Of a DNA stretch of 64,000 nucleotides, positions 44,335 through 55,150 are shown piece after piece. Under the pieces are notes generated by a model. The model searched no databases, had not been told where the DNA came from, and saw nothing but the letters and a program-made list of their open reading frames with translations. The number at the start of each line of letters is the position of its first letter. Position 1 is the first letter of the stretch. The position numbers and the translations under genes were made by a program. Origin of the DNA: Chlorobiaceae bacterium (lineage in GTDB: Bacteria > Bacteroidota > Chlorobiia > Chlorobiales > Chlorobiaceae); assembly GCA_012972825.1 (NCBI GenBank), contig JABDHL010000005.1, positions 62,001-126,000 on the forward strand, given 5' to 3'.

Positions 44335-46845
44335 CTAAACCAGATAGCTTGCAATACGCAGAATATCGGCAAAAACACCCCCTGCGGTAACCTCTCCGCC
44401 TGCACCGGGACCGCGCACAACAAGAGGTGTCGCCCGATAGCGCTCAGTAGTGAAGACAACCATATTTTCCGACCCGCTGAGACCTGCAATAGGACTTGAA
44501 AGCGGAACCCTTTTTACCCCGATGCTTGCCTTTCCAGCCCGAATCTCACCAGCATAAGCTATAGTCATTCCATCCTTGGCGGCATTTTCGGTTTCTGCGG
44601 TAAACCACTCGTCAACGCTTGATAACCGGTCAAGAAAATCTGCTACAGATATCTGGCCACGGTACTCCGGGGGCACAAGACTCTCGCAAACAACATCATC
44701 ATACTCCATTGTATACCCAAGTTCACGACCAAGAATTAAGAACTTCCGGGCAAAATCAGCACCTGAGAGGTCATCTCTCGGGTCAGGCTCAGTATAGCCT
44801 GCCTGTTGCGCACGGCGAACAATCTCACTGAACCGGCCACCTTTGCGAAGTTCATTAAAAATAAAACTTAACGTTCCTGAGAGAACACCATCGATACTGA
44901 TGATTTTATCACCACTGTTTTTAAGGTCGTGCAGTGTGTTGATGATGGGCAACCCAGCGCCCACATTGGTTTCGAAAAGAAAACGGGCATTGCTTTTCCG
45001 CTGAGCATCCCTTATCCTGCAGTAGAGCGACCAGTGTCCCGCCATACCAAGTTTGTTTGCAGTTACCAAAGAAATATTCCCAAGAAGGATGTCAGGATAC
45101 ATTTCTGCAACCTTAGCGCTTGCCGTGCAATCGACAAAAATGGTATTGTGCAGGTTTCTTTCCTTGATAAGATGCAGATAACCTTCAATGTCATGGTGCT
45201 CAATTCTCGGTAACAGAGCTGACTGCCAATGTTGAAGGTCAATTCCGTTATCATCCAGCGCGATATTGCCGGTATTGGCCATCCCGCATACTACCACATC
45301 AAGGTCATTATCTTGCTGCAGATTGTGACGATGGGCGCTGATTTGACCAATCAGGCTTTTGGCAATGGTGCCCGTACCAGCTATAAAAAGATGCACCTTG
45401 CGCTGAGAAAGGAAAAACGATTCATGAATACAATTCAGGGCCTTATCCTCATGATGGCTGTCGATAACAATAGAAATATTCATTTCATTGGCACCCTGAG
45501 CCACCGCTATAACATTGATGCCGTTTTTACCAAGTGTTTCAAACAACTGCGCAGAAACACCCGGATGACCTGACATGTTATTGCCGACAACAGCGATCAT
45601 GGCAAGGTTACGACGGATTACAAGAGGATCAATCTCACGGAATTCAATTTCATTCTGAAACTCTTCCTCAAGGATTTTTTTTGCTTTTACAGCCTGCGAG
45701 GGATTTATGGCAAGAGTGATAGACTGTTCAGAGGACGCCTGTGATATGAATATAATGTTGATCCGGTTCAGAGCAAGACAACTGAACAAACGTGATGCGA
45801 TGCCTGGAACCCCCACCATCCCGCTTCCTGAAAGATTCAGAAGAACAACTTTGTTGATTGAAGAAAGAGCTGTCACCGGCAAAGTCCTGCGGATATCGGG
45901 AGGCATGGAGCGCTCAATTCTTGTCCCTTCAGCAGCAGTATTGAATGAATTTTTTATCAATACAGGAATTCCTGCTTTCATGGCCGGCTGAACAGCAAGA
46001 GGATGCAGGATTCTTGCCCCTGCATGAGAAAGTTCCATAGCTTCAGCATAAGTGATATAGGGAAGAATCCTCGCATCACGAACCCGTTTTGGATCTGCAC
46101 TGAAAAAGCCATCAACGTCGGTCCATATCCAGATTTCTGATGCACTGATTGCTGCACCGATAATTGAGGCTGTATAATCAGATCCGCCTCGACCGAGTGT
46201 CGTTACTGTCCCATCAGGCGCTGCAGCGATAAATCCGGTGATAACAGGCACACCCTCAAACGATGCAAGGCGTTTTCTGATCTTCAGTTCGGACGCATGA
46301 CTGTCAACAAGGGCATCACCATAATGAGTATCGGTGACAATCACATCTCGGGCATCAAGATAATATGAAGCAATATGCTGCTCCTGAAGATAACTGCTGA
46401 CCAACCGGGCTGACAACCGTTCACCAAAACTCAGCACCCGCGCCAGACTTTTTTCAGAAAGCTCCCTGAGCAGAAAAACACCATGAACAAAATCATTAAG
46501 CTCGGAAAGTTCGGAACGTATCGACACGGTAACGCTTTCGAAGATGTCTCCGGAAAAAAGTTCACCAGCTATTGAGTGATGGAGATGATCCAGTTCATTC
46601 AGGGTAACACGGTAACTGCTATCACCGCTGCAGGCTTTGGCAGCAGATTCAAGCAAAAGATCAGTAACCCGATGAATGGCAGAAACAACAACAACAATCT
46701 TGTTATGTACCAATGCAGCGGCAATGATAGCTGCAACTTTTTTTATTCGTCCGGCTGACCCCAGAGAGGTTCCTCCAAACTTGTAGATCTTTATGCTTCC
46801 GCCCATACTTTCTTTATCAATAAAATGAGACTTAACTTCCATCAT
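44335..46845 (-). CDS. thrA: Bifunctional aspartokinase / homoserine dehydrogenase
   Basis: Catalyses the first and third steps of the aspartate pathway to threonine, methionine and isoleucine. The aspartokinase domain opens with [15 protein letters not shown]; paired ACT domains lie roughly at residues 320-470; the homoserine dehydrogenase half has the Rossmann start [14 protein letters not shown] and [11 protein letters not shown]. Length 836 from the first ATG. An internal ATG at 46806 ([12 protein letters not shown]) is an equally good start since neither has a clear ribosome site. thrB and thrC lie about 3 kb away beyond atpGA, on the other strand. Confidence 0.94.
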   Translation of the reverse strand: MMEVKSHFIDKESMGGSIKIYKFGGTSLGSAGRIKKVAAIIAAALVHNKIVVVVSAIHRVTDLLLESAAKACSGDSSYRVTLNELDHLHHSIAGELFSGDIFESVTVSIRSELSELNDFVHGVFLLRELSEKSLARVLSFGERLSARLVSSYLQEQHIASYYLDARDVIVTDTHYGDALVDSHASELKIRKRLASFEGVPVITGFIAAAPDGTVTTLGRGGSDYTASIIGAAISASEIWIWTDVDGFFSADPKRVRDARILPYITYAEAMELSHAGARILHPLAVQPAMKAGIPVLIKNSFNTAAEGTRIERSMPPDIRRTLPVTALSSINKVVLLNLSGSGMVGVPGIASRLFSCLALNRINIIFISQASSEQSITLAINPSQAVKAKKILEEEFQNEIEFREIDPLVIRRNLAMIAVVGNNMSGHPGVSAQLFETLGKNGINVIAVAQGANEMNISIVIDSHHEDKALNCIHESFFLSQRKVHLFIAGTGTIAKSLIGQISAHRHNLQQDNDLDVVVCGMANTGNIALDDNGIDLQHWQSALLPRIEHHDIEGYLHLIKERNLHNTIFVDCTASAKVAEMYPDILLGNISLVTANKLGMAGHWSLYCRIRDAQRKSNARFLFETNVGAGLPIINTLHDLKNSGDKIISIDGVLSGTLSFIFNELRKGGRFSEIVRRAQQAGYTEPDPRDDLSGADFARKFLILGRELGYTMEYDDVVCESLVPPEYRGQISVADFLDRLSSVDEWFTAETENAAKDGMTIAYAGEIRAGKASIGVKRVPLSSPIAGLSGSENMVVFTTERYRATPLVVRGPGAGGEVTAGGVFADILRIASYLV

Positions 46846-46917
46846 TACCGGATAAAATATAAATCATTTCCTGATGAACTGCATAACACTGACATCTGTA
46901 ACCTTGTAACCATAAAA

Positions 46918-46942
46918 AAAAAGCGCCCTTGCAGGCGCTTTA
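46918..46942 (-). terminator. Terminator of the atpA-atpG operon
   Basis: On the minus strand AAAGCGCC, loop TGCAAG and GGCGCTTT are followed by about nine T. It sits 27 bases after the atpG stop. Confidence 0.9.
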
Positions 46943-46968
46943 AATCATTAATATCTTGAATTGCCCCA

Positions 46969-47844
46969 TCAACTGCTCAATGCCTCAGCGCCTGCAACAA
47001 TTTCACTAAGCTCTGTAGTAATGGCAGCCTGTCTTGCACGGTTGTAACTGATGTTGAGTGTCCTAAGAAGCTCCTTTGCATTTTCGGTAGCAGAATCCAT
47101 AGCCGCCATTCGGGCGGCCTGCTCTGCCGCATTCGATTCAAGCATCATTCTCCATATCTGGGTATTGAGATGCTTGGGCACCAGGACGTCGATAATCGCC
47201 GATGGGGAGGGCTCGTAAATATAGTCACTGCTGCTCTCCTTCCCCGAAGTTTCCGGTGCAATAGGGAGGAGTACTTCAGCTTTCAGGTTCGGCGCAAGCA
47301 CCGACTTGAACTCATTGTAAGCAACAATCACCTTGTCAACCTCGCCTCGCAGATACATACCGGATGCGGTATCAGCAATCTCTTTGGCAGTACTGAAATC
47401 AAGACTCTGAAAAACAGCAGGGTATCCCTTGACAATCTTATACTCTCTTTTCCTGAAGAAATCAAATCCACGGGAACCGGCACAAATCATACTCACTCCG
47501 CCATTGCTGTGAATAGCGGTGAAGTCCTCATGAATGGTCTTGTACGCAAGCTTGATAATATTGGTATTAAATGCGCCGCACAAGCCCCTGTCGGAAGTGA
47601 TAAGAATCACAAGAACTTTGTTAATCTCAGAACGGCCGGAAAGCAAAGGATTAAGAGAAGTATCTACCTTTGCCGACAAGGATCCCAGCATATCCTTCAG
47701 CTTCGAGGCATAAGGACGAGCCATGACTGCCCGTTCCTGAGCCCTTCTCAGCTTTGCAGCGGCCACCATCTTCATCGCCTTGGTGACCTGCTGAGTAGAC
47801 TTTACCCCTTTGATTCGTACACGTATATCCTTTAATGTAGGCAT
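46969..47844 (-). CDS. atpG: F1F0 ATP synthase gamma subunit
   Basis: The gamma subunit is the central rotor shaft of F1. The coiled-coil ends are visible: [36 protein letters not shown] at the N-terminus and [22 protein letters not shown] at the C-terminus. [14 protein letters not shown] is the conserved core. Length 291. It lies 43 bases after atpA and ends at a strong terminator; atpD/atpC do not follow. Confidence 0.97.
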   Translation of the reverse strand: MPTLKDIRVRIKGVKSTQQVTKAMKMVAAAKLRRAQERAVMARPYASKLKDMLGSLSAKVDTSLNPLLSGRSEINKVLVILITSDRGLCGAFNTNIIKLAYKTIHEDFTAIHSNGGVSMICAGSRGFDFFRKREYKIVKGYPAVFQSLDFSTAKEIADTASGMYLRGEVDKVIVAYNEFKSVLAPNLKAEVLLPIAPETSGKESSSDYIYEPSPSAIIDVLVPKHLNTQIWRMMLESNAAEQAARMAAMDSATENAKELLRTLNISYNRARQAAITTELSEIVAGAEALSS

Positions 47845-47887
47845 GTATTACGGGACTGTTAATAAATTACTTAAAAACCATCTTTTC

Positions 47888-49468
47888 TTACGCCTTATTT
47901 TTTTCCTTGAAGGTATTGACAAACTTGACAGCAATCTCCTTGAGCGCGTTTGCCGCATCGGTCTCCAAAGTGCCTTTCTCTGCAATAGTTTTAAGGATAT
48001 TGCTGTGCTTGACCTCAAGCATACCAAGAAACTCCTCCTCAAACTTGCGGATGAAGCGCAAATCAACCGTGTCGAGTAATCCCTGGGTTCCGAGAAAAAT
48101 AATGGCAACCTGTTTTTCAACAGGCATAGGGATATACTGACCCTGTTTAAGAATTTCGACAAGTCTTGCACCCCTGTCAAGCTGGGCCTTGGTGGTTTTA
48201 TCGAGATCAGAACCAAATTTCGAGAAGGCCTCAAGCTCACGGAACTGTGCAAGATCGAGACGGAGGGTACCGGCTACCTTTTTCATTGCCTTGATCTGTG
48301 CACTTCCTCCAACACGGGATACCGATATACCAACGTTGATAGCCGGCCTTTGTCCAGAGTTGAAAAGGTTCGATTCAAGAAAAATCTGACCATCAGTGAT
48401 AGAGATCACATTAGTCGGGATATATGCAGAAACGTCCCCAGCCTGGGTTTCGATAACCGGCAGTGCAGTAAGACTTCCGCCTCCCTTCACTATGGGCTTA
48501 AGAACATCAGGAAGATCGTTCATTTTCCTTGCAACATCAATATCGTCTGTAATTTTCGCAGCTCTTTCAAGCAGGCGGGAGTGCAGGTAAAAAACGTCGC
48601 CAGGGTAGGCTTCGCGTCCAGGCGGACGACGAAGAAGCAGGGAAAGCTGACGATAGGCAACAGCCTGCTTTGAAAGATCGTCATAGACAACAAGAGCATG
48701 GCGACCGGTATCGCGGAAGAACTCGCCGAGAGTAGCACCGGCAAATGGTGCAATAAACTGCAGTGGCGCAGGATCAGATGCAGTCGCAGAAATAACGATG
48801 GTGTACTCCATCGCGTTATATTTTTCCAGGGTATTGACAACCTGGGCCACGGTCGAACCTTTCAGTCCAATCGCTACATAGATGCAATAAACCCCTTTGC
48901 CTTTCTGATTGATAATGGTATCAAGCGCAACAGCTGTCTTTCCTGTCTGACGATCGCCGATGATCAGTTCGCGCTGTCCCCGACCGATCGGAATCATGGA
49001 ATCGATAGCCTTGAGACCAGTCTGAAGCGGTTCATTAACAGATTTGCGGTAAATAACGCCTGGTGCCCTGCGTTCCAGAGGAAGTCGGATCTGGGTTTCA
49101 ATGGGACCCTTGCCATCAATCGGCTCACCGAGAGGATTGATGACCCTGCCAAGCATCGTTTCGCCAACAGGGATTGAAGCAAGCATGCTGGTTCTTTTAA
49201 CCGTATCGCCTTCTTTAACCAGATTTGATTCGCCAAACAATACAGCACCGACATTGTCTTCCTCAAGGTTTAAAGCCATTCCCATTACCTTATTGGGAAA
49301 CTCAAGCAGCTCTCCTGCTGCAACCTTCGATAAACCGTATACACGGGCAATACCGTCACCAACCTGCAGCACGGTTCCCACATCATAAACGTCTGCTTCT
49401 GACTCAAAACCGGCAAGCTGCTTGCGAAGTATAGATGAAACCTCATCAGGCCTGACTGTTATAGACAT
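47888..49468 (-). CDS. atpA: F1F0 ATP synthase alpha subunit
   Basis: The non-catalytic nucleotide-binding F1 subunit. The P-loop [15 protein letters not shown] and the signature [17 protein letters not shown] are clear. The 526-residue protein starts [18 protein letters not shown], close to the delta-binding N-terminus of the family. Only atpA and atpG are here: atpH is not directly upstream, and the opposite side is the divergent thrB, so the ATP synthase genes of this organism are split into several loci. Confidence 0.97.
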   Translation of the reverse strand: MSITVRPDEVSSILRKQLAGFESEADVYDVGTVLQVGDGIARVYGLSKVAAGELLEFPNKVMGMALNLEEDNVGAVLFGESNLVKEGDTVKRTSMLASIPVGETMLGRVINPLGEPIDGKGPIETQIRLPLERRAPGVIYRKSVNEPLQTGLKAIDSMIPIGRGQRELIIGDRQTGKTAVALDTIINQKGKGVYCIYVAIGLKGSTVAQVVNTLEKYNAMEYTIVISATASDPAPLQFIAPFAGATLGEFFRDTGRHALVVYDDLSKQAVAYRQLSLLLRRPPGREAYPGDVFYLHSRLLERAAKITDDIDVARKMNDLPDVLKPIVKGGGSLTALPVIETQAGDVSAYIPTNVISITDGQIFLESNLFNSGQRPAINVGISVSRVGGSAQIKAMKKVAGTLRLDLAQFRELEAFSKFGSDLDKTTKAQLDRGARLVEILKQGQYIPMPVEKQVAIIFLGTQGLLDTVDLRFIRKFEEEFLGMLEVKHSNILKTIAEKGTLETDAANALKEIAVKFVNTFKEKNKA

Positions 49469-49694
49469 ATCTTATTCCGCTTGGTTATTTGTTTAAGAAA
49501 AGAGAAAGATTCTGCTTAACTTCTTTTTAGAGTTCAGCTCGGATATTCAACCATTCCAAAAGAATAAAACTCAAATTTAATGAAAAGCTTTTAGTTATTC
49601 AAATTCTGTCTCTCTCTCATTTGAACCTATACTCTTTTTATTAGCTTTACATCCTACTTCAGCACCTTCAGGAATTTTGTTCGCAGAAAACGGT

Positions 49695-50657
49695 ATGAAA
49701 ACTGTCAAAGGATTCGCTTCAGCAACCGTCGGAAATGTTGCCTGCGGCTTTGATGTCTTGGGATTTGCCATTACAGAACCCGGCGATGAAGTCATTCTGA
49801 CGCTTTCCGATGAAATACAATCGGGTTCACCGGTTTCCATTACAAGCATCACGGGTGATGGAGGCGCGCTTCCTCTTGACCCTAAAAAAAACACATCGAG
49901 CTTCGTCGTTCTGAAATTTCTTGAATATATCCGTACCCAAAAGCAGATCGAGTTTACCGGCCATATCTCCCTGGAGCTTAAAAAGCACCTGCCGCTCAGC
50001 AGCGGTATGGGGAGCAGCGCTGCAAGCGCTGCCGCTGCGCTGGTTGCGGCAAACGAATTGATGGGTCACCCCTGTTCAAAAATGGAGCTTGTGCACTTTG
50101 CTATTGAAGGGGAGCGGGTTGCCTGCGGATCAGCTCATGCCGACAACGCTGCACCGGCAATTCTGGGTAATTTCGTCCTGATAAGGAGCTATACACCACT
50201 CGATCTCATTACAATCCCTTCACCTGAACACCTTTACTGTTCCCTGGTGCATCCCCATACCGAACTGCGCACATCCTATGCCCGTTCGGTACTGCCTGCA
50301 AGTATTCCGCTTAAAACAGCTACCCAGCAATGGGGCAATGTCGGGGCTCTTGTTACCGGCCTGCTCACGTCCGATTATGATCTTATCGGACGATCTCTGG
50401 TTGATGTTATTGCTGAACCGAAGCGCGCTCCACTGATTCCCGGTTTTTTTGACGTCAAGCAGGCAGCTCTTGATTCGGGTGCCCTCGGATGCAGCATCGC
50501 TGGCTCAGGCCCTTCACTTTTTGCGTTTTCCTCTTCTGAAAAAACAGCTCTTGAAGTAGGTCGGGCCATGAAAGAGGCATTCCTGCACTCGAAAGCCCGC
50601 CTTGAATCCGACATGTGGGTATCGCCTATCTGCAAAGAAGGTGCAAGAATACTGTAA
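49695..50657 (+). CDS. thrB: Homoserine kinase
   Basis: A GHMP kinase that phosphorylates homoserine for threonine synthesis. MKTVKGFASATVGNVACGFDVLGFAI starts the fold; the ATP loop is LPLSSGMGSSAASAAAAL. The ATG at 49695 (320 aa) is preferred over a TTG at 49677. It heads thrB-thrC-plsC and is divergent from atpA. Confidence 0.94.
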   Translation: MKTVKGFASATVGNVACGFDVLGFAITEPGDEVILTLSDEIQSGSPVSITSITGDGGALPLDPKKNTSSFVVLKFLEYIRTQKQIEFTGHISLELKKHLPLSSGMGSSAASAAAALVAANELMGHPCSKMELVHFAIEGERVACGSAHADNAAPAILGNFVLIRSYTPLDLITIPSPEHLYCSLVHPHTELRTSYARSVLPASIPLKTATQQWGNVGALVTGLLTSDYDLIGRSLVDVIAEPKRAPLIPGFFDVKQAALDSGALGCSIAGSGPSLFAFSSSEKTALEVGRAMKEAFLHSKARLESDMWVSPICKEGARIL

Positions 50658-50685
50658 CAAATTTTAATCAAGAGCTCTATCAATC

Positions 50686-52008
50686 ATGATCTATTTCAGC
50701 ACCAATAAATCATCTATACCTGTATCTATAAAGAAAGCCACCATTGAAGGACTTGCGCCCGATGGAGGACTTTACATCCCATCTGCAATTCCGCACTTCT
50801 CTCCGGAAGAAATAGCTCTTCTTGAAGGCGCCACATTTAACAACGTCGCCTTTGCCATTGCAAAAAAATTTATCGGTGGCGAAATTCCCCTCGACCAGCT
50901 CAGCGATATGATCGAAAGCTGCTACCCCTTTGATACCCCGATCGTCAAGCTTGATACAGAAACCTTCATAGAGGAACTTTTCTGCGGGCCGACCCTGGCT
51001 TTCAAGGATTACGGAGCGCGGTTTCTTGCCCGGCTGACCGGTTATTTTGCTGCAGAAGAGGAAAAGCTGATTACCGTGCTTGTTGCAACATCAGGAGATA
51101 CAGGAAGCGCGGTCGCTTACGGATTTCAGGATATTCCCAACACAAGGGTTGTTCTGCTCTATCCTTCAGGCAAAGTCAGCCACCTGCAGGAACAGCAACT
51201 GACTACAGCCGGAGGCAACGTTCATGCACTTGAAGTGCAAGGCGATTTTGACGACTGCCAACGTATGGTAAAACAGGCATTTATCGATCCTGATCTGAAA
51301 GAACGACTGACACTCACCTCGGCCAACTCGATCAATATATCAAGACTGATCCCACAGTCATTCTATTACGCCTGGGCAGCCCTGCAACTCAGAGAGCTCT
51401 ATGCTTTTAATGAGCCACTCTTTTCTGTACCAAGCGGCAATTACGGAAACCTTACTGCGGGTGTGCTTGCAAAGCGGATGGGATTTCCGATTGGTCACTT
51501 TATTGCTGCTTCAAATGCCAATGACAGCGTGACCCGCTATCTCAACGAGGGACGCTACGACCCTCGTCCAACTATCACAACCCGCTCAACCGCAATGGAC
51601 GTAGGCAACCCGAGCAATTTCGCACGACTCAACTATTTCTACGGCAACGACCATACCGCTATGGGCAAAGATATCACAGGTATTGCTGTTTCGGATGAAG
51701 AAACGCTTGCAGAAATCAGATTGGTGTACGACCGATTCGGTTATATCATGGATCCGCATACAGCCGTCGCTTTCCGTGCTCTTGAACTTTACAGAGCCTC
51801 AGGCAGCCATGCAAAAAAAGCAGGCATTGTCCTGTCAACTGCCCATCCGGCAAAATTCCTTGAGGTTCTTCAGGATGCACTTGACAAAGAAATAGAGATC
51901 CCCTCACGCCTGCTGGAAGTACTCGAAAAAAAGAAAAGTGCGACCATCATCAGCTCAGAGTACTGCGAACTCGCTTCCTTTCTCAACGAGCTCAAACAGT
52001 CGCCATGA
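50686..52008 (+). CDS. thrC: Threonine synthase
   Basis: PLP enzyme converting O-phosphohomoserine to threonine. The PLP lysine lies in LAFKDYGARFLARL; ATSGDTGSAVAYGF binds the cofactor phosphate; PSGNYGN contacts the pyridine ring. Length 440, in the long (type with N-terminal extension) class. It lies 28 bases after thrB and overlaps plsC by ATGA, so the three genes are one operon. Confidence 0.95.
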   Translation: MIYFSTNKSSIPVSIKKATIEGLAPDGGLYIPSAIPHFSPEEIALLEGATFNNVAFAIAKKFIGGEIPLDQLSDMIESCYPFDTPIVKLDTETFIEELFCGPTLAFKDYGARFLARLTGYFAAEEEKLITVLVATSGDTGSAVAYGFQDIPNTRVVLLYPSGKVSHLQEQQLTTAGGNVHALEVQGDFDDCQRMVKQAFIDPDLKERLTLTSANSINISRLIPQSFYYAWAALQLRELYAFNEPLFSVPSGNYGNLTAGVLAKRMGFPIGHFIAASNANDSVTRYLNEGRYDPRPTITTRSTAMDVGNPSNFARLNYFYGNDHTAMGKDITGIAVSDEETLAEIRLVYDRFGYIMDPHTAVAFRALELYRASGSHAKKAGIVLSTAHPAKFLEVLQDALDKEIEIPSRLLEVLEKKKSATIISSEYCELASFLNELKQSP

Positions 52009-52730
52009 ACAATCGCGGGATAAACTTCAGAACTCTTTTATTTTTTTTTGTCCTGATACCAGTGATGTTTTTCGGGTTACTCTATTCCCTGCTTGTCAAC
52101 ATCATCGATCCCACCGGAGACAGCTTCCATAAAATAACCGCATGGTGGGGCCGTTTCAGCGCAAAACTTTTCGGTATTTCAATTGAGGTCACCGGTCAGG
52201 AAAATTACAGTCCTGATCACAACTACCTTGTCATCAGCAACCATGCGGGTATGGCCGATATTCCTCTGCTGCTTGGCTCAATGCACCTCAACCTGCGGTT
52301 TGTTGCCAAAGAAGAACTTGGAAAAATACCGATTTTCGGTCATGTCATAAAACAGGCTGGTTTTGTCATGATCAAACGAGGACAGAACAGGGAAGCACTG
52401 AAAAGCCTTCTGGCAGCAAGTGAAGTATTAAAAAACGGGCGTTCCGTCCATATTTTCCCTGAAGGAACCCGATCGGTAGATGGGAAACTGCTGCCATTCA
52501 AGCGAGGTGCTTTTCTTGTTGCCCAAAAAGGGGGAGTTCCCGTACTGCCAGTCACTATCATAGGCAGTCATCTGATCACCCCGAAAAAAAGCCTGAGAAT
52601 CAACAAGGGAAAAATCAGGATCATCATTGCCCCCCCTCTTCAACCAGCCAAATTCAACAGTGTTGAAGAACTTCGTGATGTGTCATCAAGGATCATCGAA
52701 AACAATCTCACCCGTTACAGCAACAACTAG
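52005..52730 (+). CDS. 1-acyl-sn-glycerol-3-phosphate acyltransferase (PlsC-like)
   Basis: A membrane-bound acyltransferase that makes phosphatidic acid from lysophosphatidate. An N-terminal hydrophobic span (about residues 8-30) is followed by the HX4D motif [11 protein letters not shown] and the glycerol-phosphate motif FPEGTRS. 241 residues is normal for PlsC. Translation is likely coupled to thrC through the four-base ATGA overlap. The 3' end overlaps ribH by four bases (CTAG serving as both stops). Confidence 0.92.
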   Translation: MNNRGINFRTLLFFFVLIPVMFFGLLYSLLVNIIDPTGDSFHKITAWWGRFSAKLFGISIEVTGQENYSPDHNYLVISNHAGMADIPLLLGSMHLNLRFVAKEELGKIPIFGHVIKQAGFVMIKRGQNREALKSLLAASEVLKNGRSVHIFPEGTRSVDGKLLPFKRGAFLVAQKGGVPVLPVTIIGSHLITPKKSLRINKGKIRIIIAPPLQPAKFNSVEELRDVSSRIIENNLTRYSNN

Positions 52731-53194
52731 ATCTGCCGGTAAAGATTCACCATCTCTATGACAGTCATGGCAGCATCAAATCCCTTGTTGCCTGCTTTCG
52801 TTCCTGCACGCTCAATAGCCTGTTCAAGATTTTCCGTGGTGAGAACACCAAAAGAAACAGGTATCATGGTATCCAGAGCAACCTGAGCAATACCTTTTGT
52901 GGCTTCGGCAGCAATGACATCAAAATGAGGCGTAGAACCTCTTATAATAACACCAAGTGTAATGATCGCGTCATAGTTACCGGTAACGGCAGCCTTTTTA
53001 GCAACTAAAGGGAGTTCAAAAGCACCGGGACAACGCAGAATGGTAATATTCTCTTCCGATCCTCCATGACGGCGAATGCAATCCAGAGCACCATCAACAA
53101 GCTTCTGCCCTATAAAATCGTTAAAGCGCGACACAACCAGAGCGAACCTGATATCCCTGGCACTCAATGCTCCTTCAATCTGCTTAATCGTCAT
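52727..53194 (-). CDS. ribH: 6,7-dimethyl-8-ribityllumazine synthase
   Basis: RibH condenses 5-amino-6-ribitylamino-uracil with dihydroxybutanone phosphate in riboflavin synthesis and assembles into capsids or pentamers. Motifs: [30 protein letters not shown] and [14 protein letters not shown], with SFGVLTTEN. The ATG at 53194 is preferred to an in-frame TTG at 53200, giving 155 residues. Convergent with plsC, sharing four bases. Confidence 0.95.
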   Translation of the reverse strand: MTIKQIEGALSARDIRFALVVSRFNDFIGQKLVDGALDCIRRHGGSEENITILRCPGAFELPLVAKKAAVTGNYDAIITLGVIIRGSTPHFDVIAAEATKGIAQVALDTMIPVSFGVLTTENLEQAIERAGTKAGNKGFDAAMTVIEMVNLYRQI

Positions 53195-53217
53195 AGCCAA
53201 CTTTTTTTATGTTATTT

Positions 53218-53853
53218 CTAAGAAAGGCAATACCCAAGTATCCGCTCCACAAGATCAATGATAACATGACCAATGGTAATATGGCACTCCTGCACCCTGT
53301 CTGCAGAGTCTGAATGGGGGACAATAATTTCAAGATCAGCCACCCCTTTCATCACCCCGCCATCACCACCAAGGAGAGCAATGGTTTTCATCCCATGCTC
53401 CCGAGCATAGTCCAGAGCATTCACCACACTTTTACTGTTTCCGCTGGTAGAAAGACCAAGCAGAATATCCCCTTTACGACCATAAGCCTCAACCAGCCTG
53501 GCAAAAACCGCATCATAACCAAGGTCGTTCGCCCCAGCCGTCATTGCCGATGTATCGGTTGAGAGTGCAATAGCCGGAAGTGCCGGACGCTGAACACTGC
53601 TGCGGTACCTGATAGTCAACTCCGTCGCAAGATGCTGGGCATCAGCAGCACTCCCTCCATTACCACAGAGAAGCACTTTTCCGCCCGCCTCAAACGTATC
53701 GGCAATCATTTTTGCCATCGCAACAATAACCGCACTATCCTTCCGCGCCACACTCTCCTTGAGTCGTGCACTGTAGAGCATGGTATCGAGTACGAGTTCC
53801 TCTAAACGAGTCCGATCGGTCAACCCGTCGGAACACCGACATTGCCTGGTCAT
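53218..53853 (-). CDS. gmhA: Phosphoheptose isomerase (GmhA-type SIS protein)
   Basis: A SIS-domain sugar isomerase that makes D-glycero-manno-heptose 7-phosphate for lipopolysaccharide core. The fold is marked by [41 protein letters not shown] and [17 protein letters not shown] DiaA-like role is a less likely alternative. Length 211. It lies 23 bases upstream of ribH on the same strand, so both may be transcribed together. Confidence 0.9.
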   Translation of the reverse strand: MTRQCRCSDGLTDRTRLEELVLDTMLYSARLKESVARKDSAVIVAMAKMIADTFEAGGKVLLCGNGGSAADAQHLATELTIRYRSSVQRPALPAIALSTDTSAMTAGANDLGYDAVFARLVEAYGRKGDILLGLSTSGNSKSVVNALDYAREHGMKTIALLGGDGGVMKGVADLEIIVPHSDSADRVQECHITIGHVIIDLVERILGYCLS

Positions 53854-54297
53854 AAATACAAGGTTAAAAAAATGTGAATACCGGCACTATTATTAAATAT
53901 AATCACGAGTACCATACCTTATGACATAATTTCAATCAAAACAATAAAACCAACACCCATTTTTCCGCTTCAATTAAAATGTGATTTTGGAACAATGGGT
54001 TTGGCCAACTTTTCCACTTGAAATGAAAGCAGATCTTCCCCACTCCGGGGCCCATTCGACTCAATACAATACAACTGCAACTGTTTTTGTTTTTAATTGA
54101 GACGGACTATTTTCCCGGCTTGGCAATTTCTTAAAAAAATCATGCAGGTTAAATAACCAGCTGCAATAAATCAGTATGATAATAGACATCATTCCATTAG
54201 TCTGGACATCCATAGAGGTTATCTGATTCATGATGGCGCAATAATTGCAGTGAATATTTAAGGTATATTTTCAAAATCCACTGGAACTGGGGGAAAT
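53854..54297. promoter_or_regulatory. 444-bp intergenic region with sigma-54 promoter at its right end
   Basis: No gene is seen. It separates divergent gmhA (minus) from the PEP-CTERM mini-genes (plus). The recognisable element is the sigma-54-type promoter at 54234-54249 plus GGGGGA ahead of the first mini-gene. An upstream binding site for an RpoN activator could lie in the remaining ~350 bases, but I could not identify one. Confidence 0.55.
54234..54249 (+). promoter_or_regulatory. Sigma-54 (-24/-12) promoter of the first PEP-CTERM unit
   Basis: TGGCGC, five bases, TTGCA. The GG and GC doublets are 12 bases apart, the fixed geometry required by RpoN, with one mismatch in the -24 box. Predicted start is near 54260, about 38 bases before the ATG. 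Confidence 0.7.
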
Positions 54298-54611
54298 ATG
54301 AAAAAGATGATATATGGATTAATGGTCATAATTATGCTGATGTTTTACGGCACTGCTCTTGCGGATAACACTGGAGCAGACATTGGGGGAAATGCTAATA
54401 CAGTGAGTGGCGTGGGTAATGGGGCCGGAGGGCCAGGTAATGTCAAGGTCCAGGAAACGGTGCTGGTCAGGGCCTTGGGAATGGTAATAATGGATCAGTT
54501 GTGTCACCAGCCCCGGAACCACCAATTATGGTGCTTTTGGGCGGAGGCGCTCTTTTGGGGGCATACTGGTTGAGAAAGAAATCTCTTATTTCTGCTGCAC
54601 AAACATCATAA
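54298..54611 (+). pseudogene. Frameshifted PEP-CTERM mini-protein (first copy)
   Basis: The first frame encodes a signal peptide (KKMIYGLMVIIMLMFYGTAL) and a Gly/Asn-rich stretch, then drifts into an unrelated tail ending at 54573. Compared with the second copy, one G is missing at about 54442 (GGTAAT-GTCAAGGT versus GCAATGGTCAAGGT). After that point the shifted frame reads GPGNGAGQG, VVSPAPEPPIMVLLGGGALL and RKKSLISAAQTS up to TAA at 54609-54611, almost identical to the intact copy. So the sorting tail is out of frame. It is either a recent pseudogene, a sequencing error, or, less likely, a programmed or phase-variable frameshift. The promoter and GGGGGA ribosome site look intact. Confidence 0.75.
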
Positions 54612-54785
54612 TGTCGTTGCAGTAGTTTTATTACCTCTTCCTTTATTGCGCCATGCATTCGGGTAAGGATTTTGATAGTTGATAATTACGTATCCGCAGG
54701 AGCAAAGCGCATATTTAATGAGGAGTGAACATTTAACCTGAGCCGGTCAGCTGATTATGCTCTGAAGTGTAATGCTGTTTCATGA

Positions 54786-54801
54786 TGGCACAATAATTGT
54801 A
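54786..54801 (+). promoter_or_regulatory. Sigma-54 (-24/-12) promoter of the second PEP-CTERM unit
   Basis: TGGCAC, AATAA, TTGTA: perfect -24 box and one mismatch in the -12 box, correct 12-base doublet spacing. Predicted start near 54812, about 57 bases before the ATG at 54869. Confidence 0.7.
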
Positions 54802-54868
54802 GTCTATGTTTAAGGGAAAAATTCTAAAATATCATACCCTCTTACTATACACTTGAACTGGAGAAAAT

Positions 54869-55129
54869 ATGAAAAAGATAATGTATTATGGATTAACGGC
54901 ACTTGCAATGCTGATGTTTTACGGCAATGCTCTTGCGGTTAACACTGGGTCGGGCAATGGTCAAGGTCAAGGAAACGGTGCTGGTCAGGGCTCCGGGATT
55001 AGCATTAATTCAGTAGTTGTATCTCCAGCGCCAGAACCACCAATTATGGTGCTTTTAGGCGGAGGAGCTCTTTTGGGGGCATACTGGTTGAGAAAGAAAT
55101 CTTTGAGATCATCGGCACATACATCTTGA
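54869..55129 (+). CDS. PEP-CTERM sorting-domain mini-protein (intact copy)
   Basis: An 86-residue exported protein. Residues 1-23 are a signal peptide ending A-L-A. Residues 24-54 are a short Gly/Gln/Asn/Ser-rich stretch with almost no hydrophobic core. Residues 55-86 form the sorting tail: P-E-P at 55-57, a hydrophobic span (IMVLLGGGALLGAYW) and the basic R-K-K end. Exosortases cut or process such tails at the P-E-P. The mature part would be only about 30 residues, far shorter than usual PEP-CTERM cargo. It is followed by the exosortase and EpsI-like genes, its obvious processing partners. GGAG precedes the ATG. Confidence 0.8.
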   Translation: MKKIMYYGLTALAMLMFYGNALAVNTGSGNGQGQGNGAGQGSGISINSVVVSPAPEPPIMVLLGGGALLGAYWLRKKSLRSSAHTS

Positions 55130-55150
55130 TGTCGTTTCAGTAGTTTTATG

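Noticed and set aside
47170-47835. 221-codon plus frame antisense to atpG
   Set aside because: Long, but lies wholly opposite atpG, with no ribosome site or family motif.
54298-54573. Reading the first PEP-CTERM copy as a complete 91-residue protein
   Set aside because: Its last ~40 codons are the out-of-frame version of the conserved sorting tail, as the alignment with the second copy shows.
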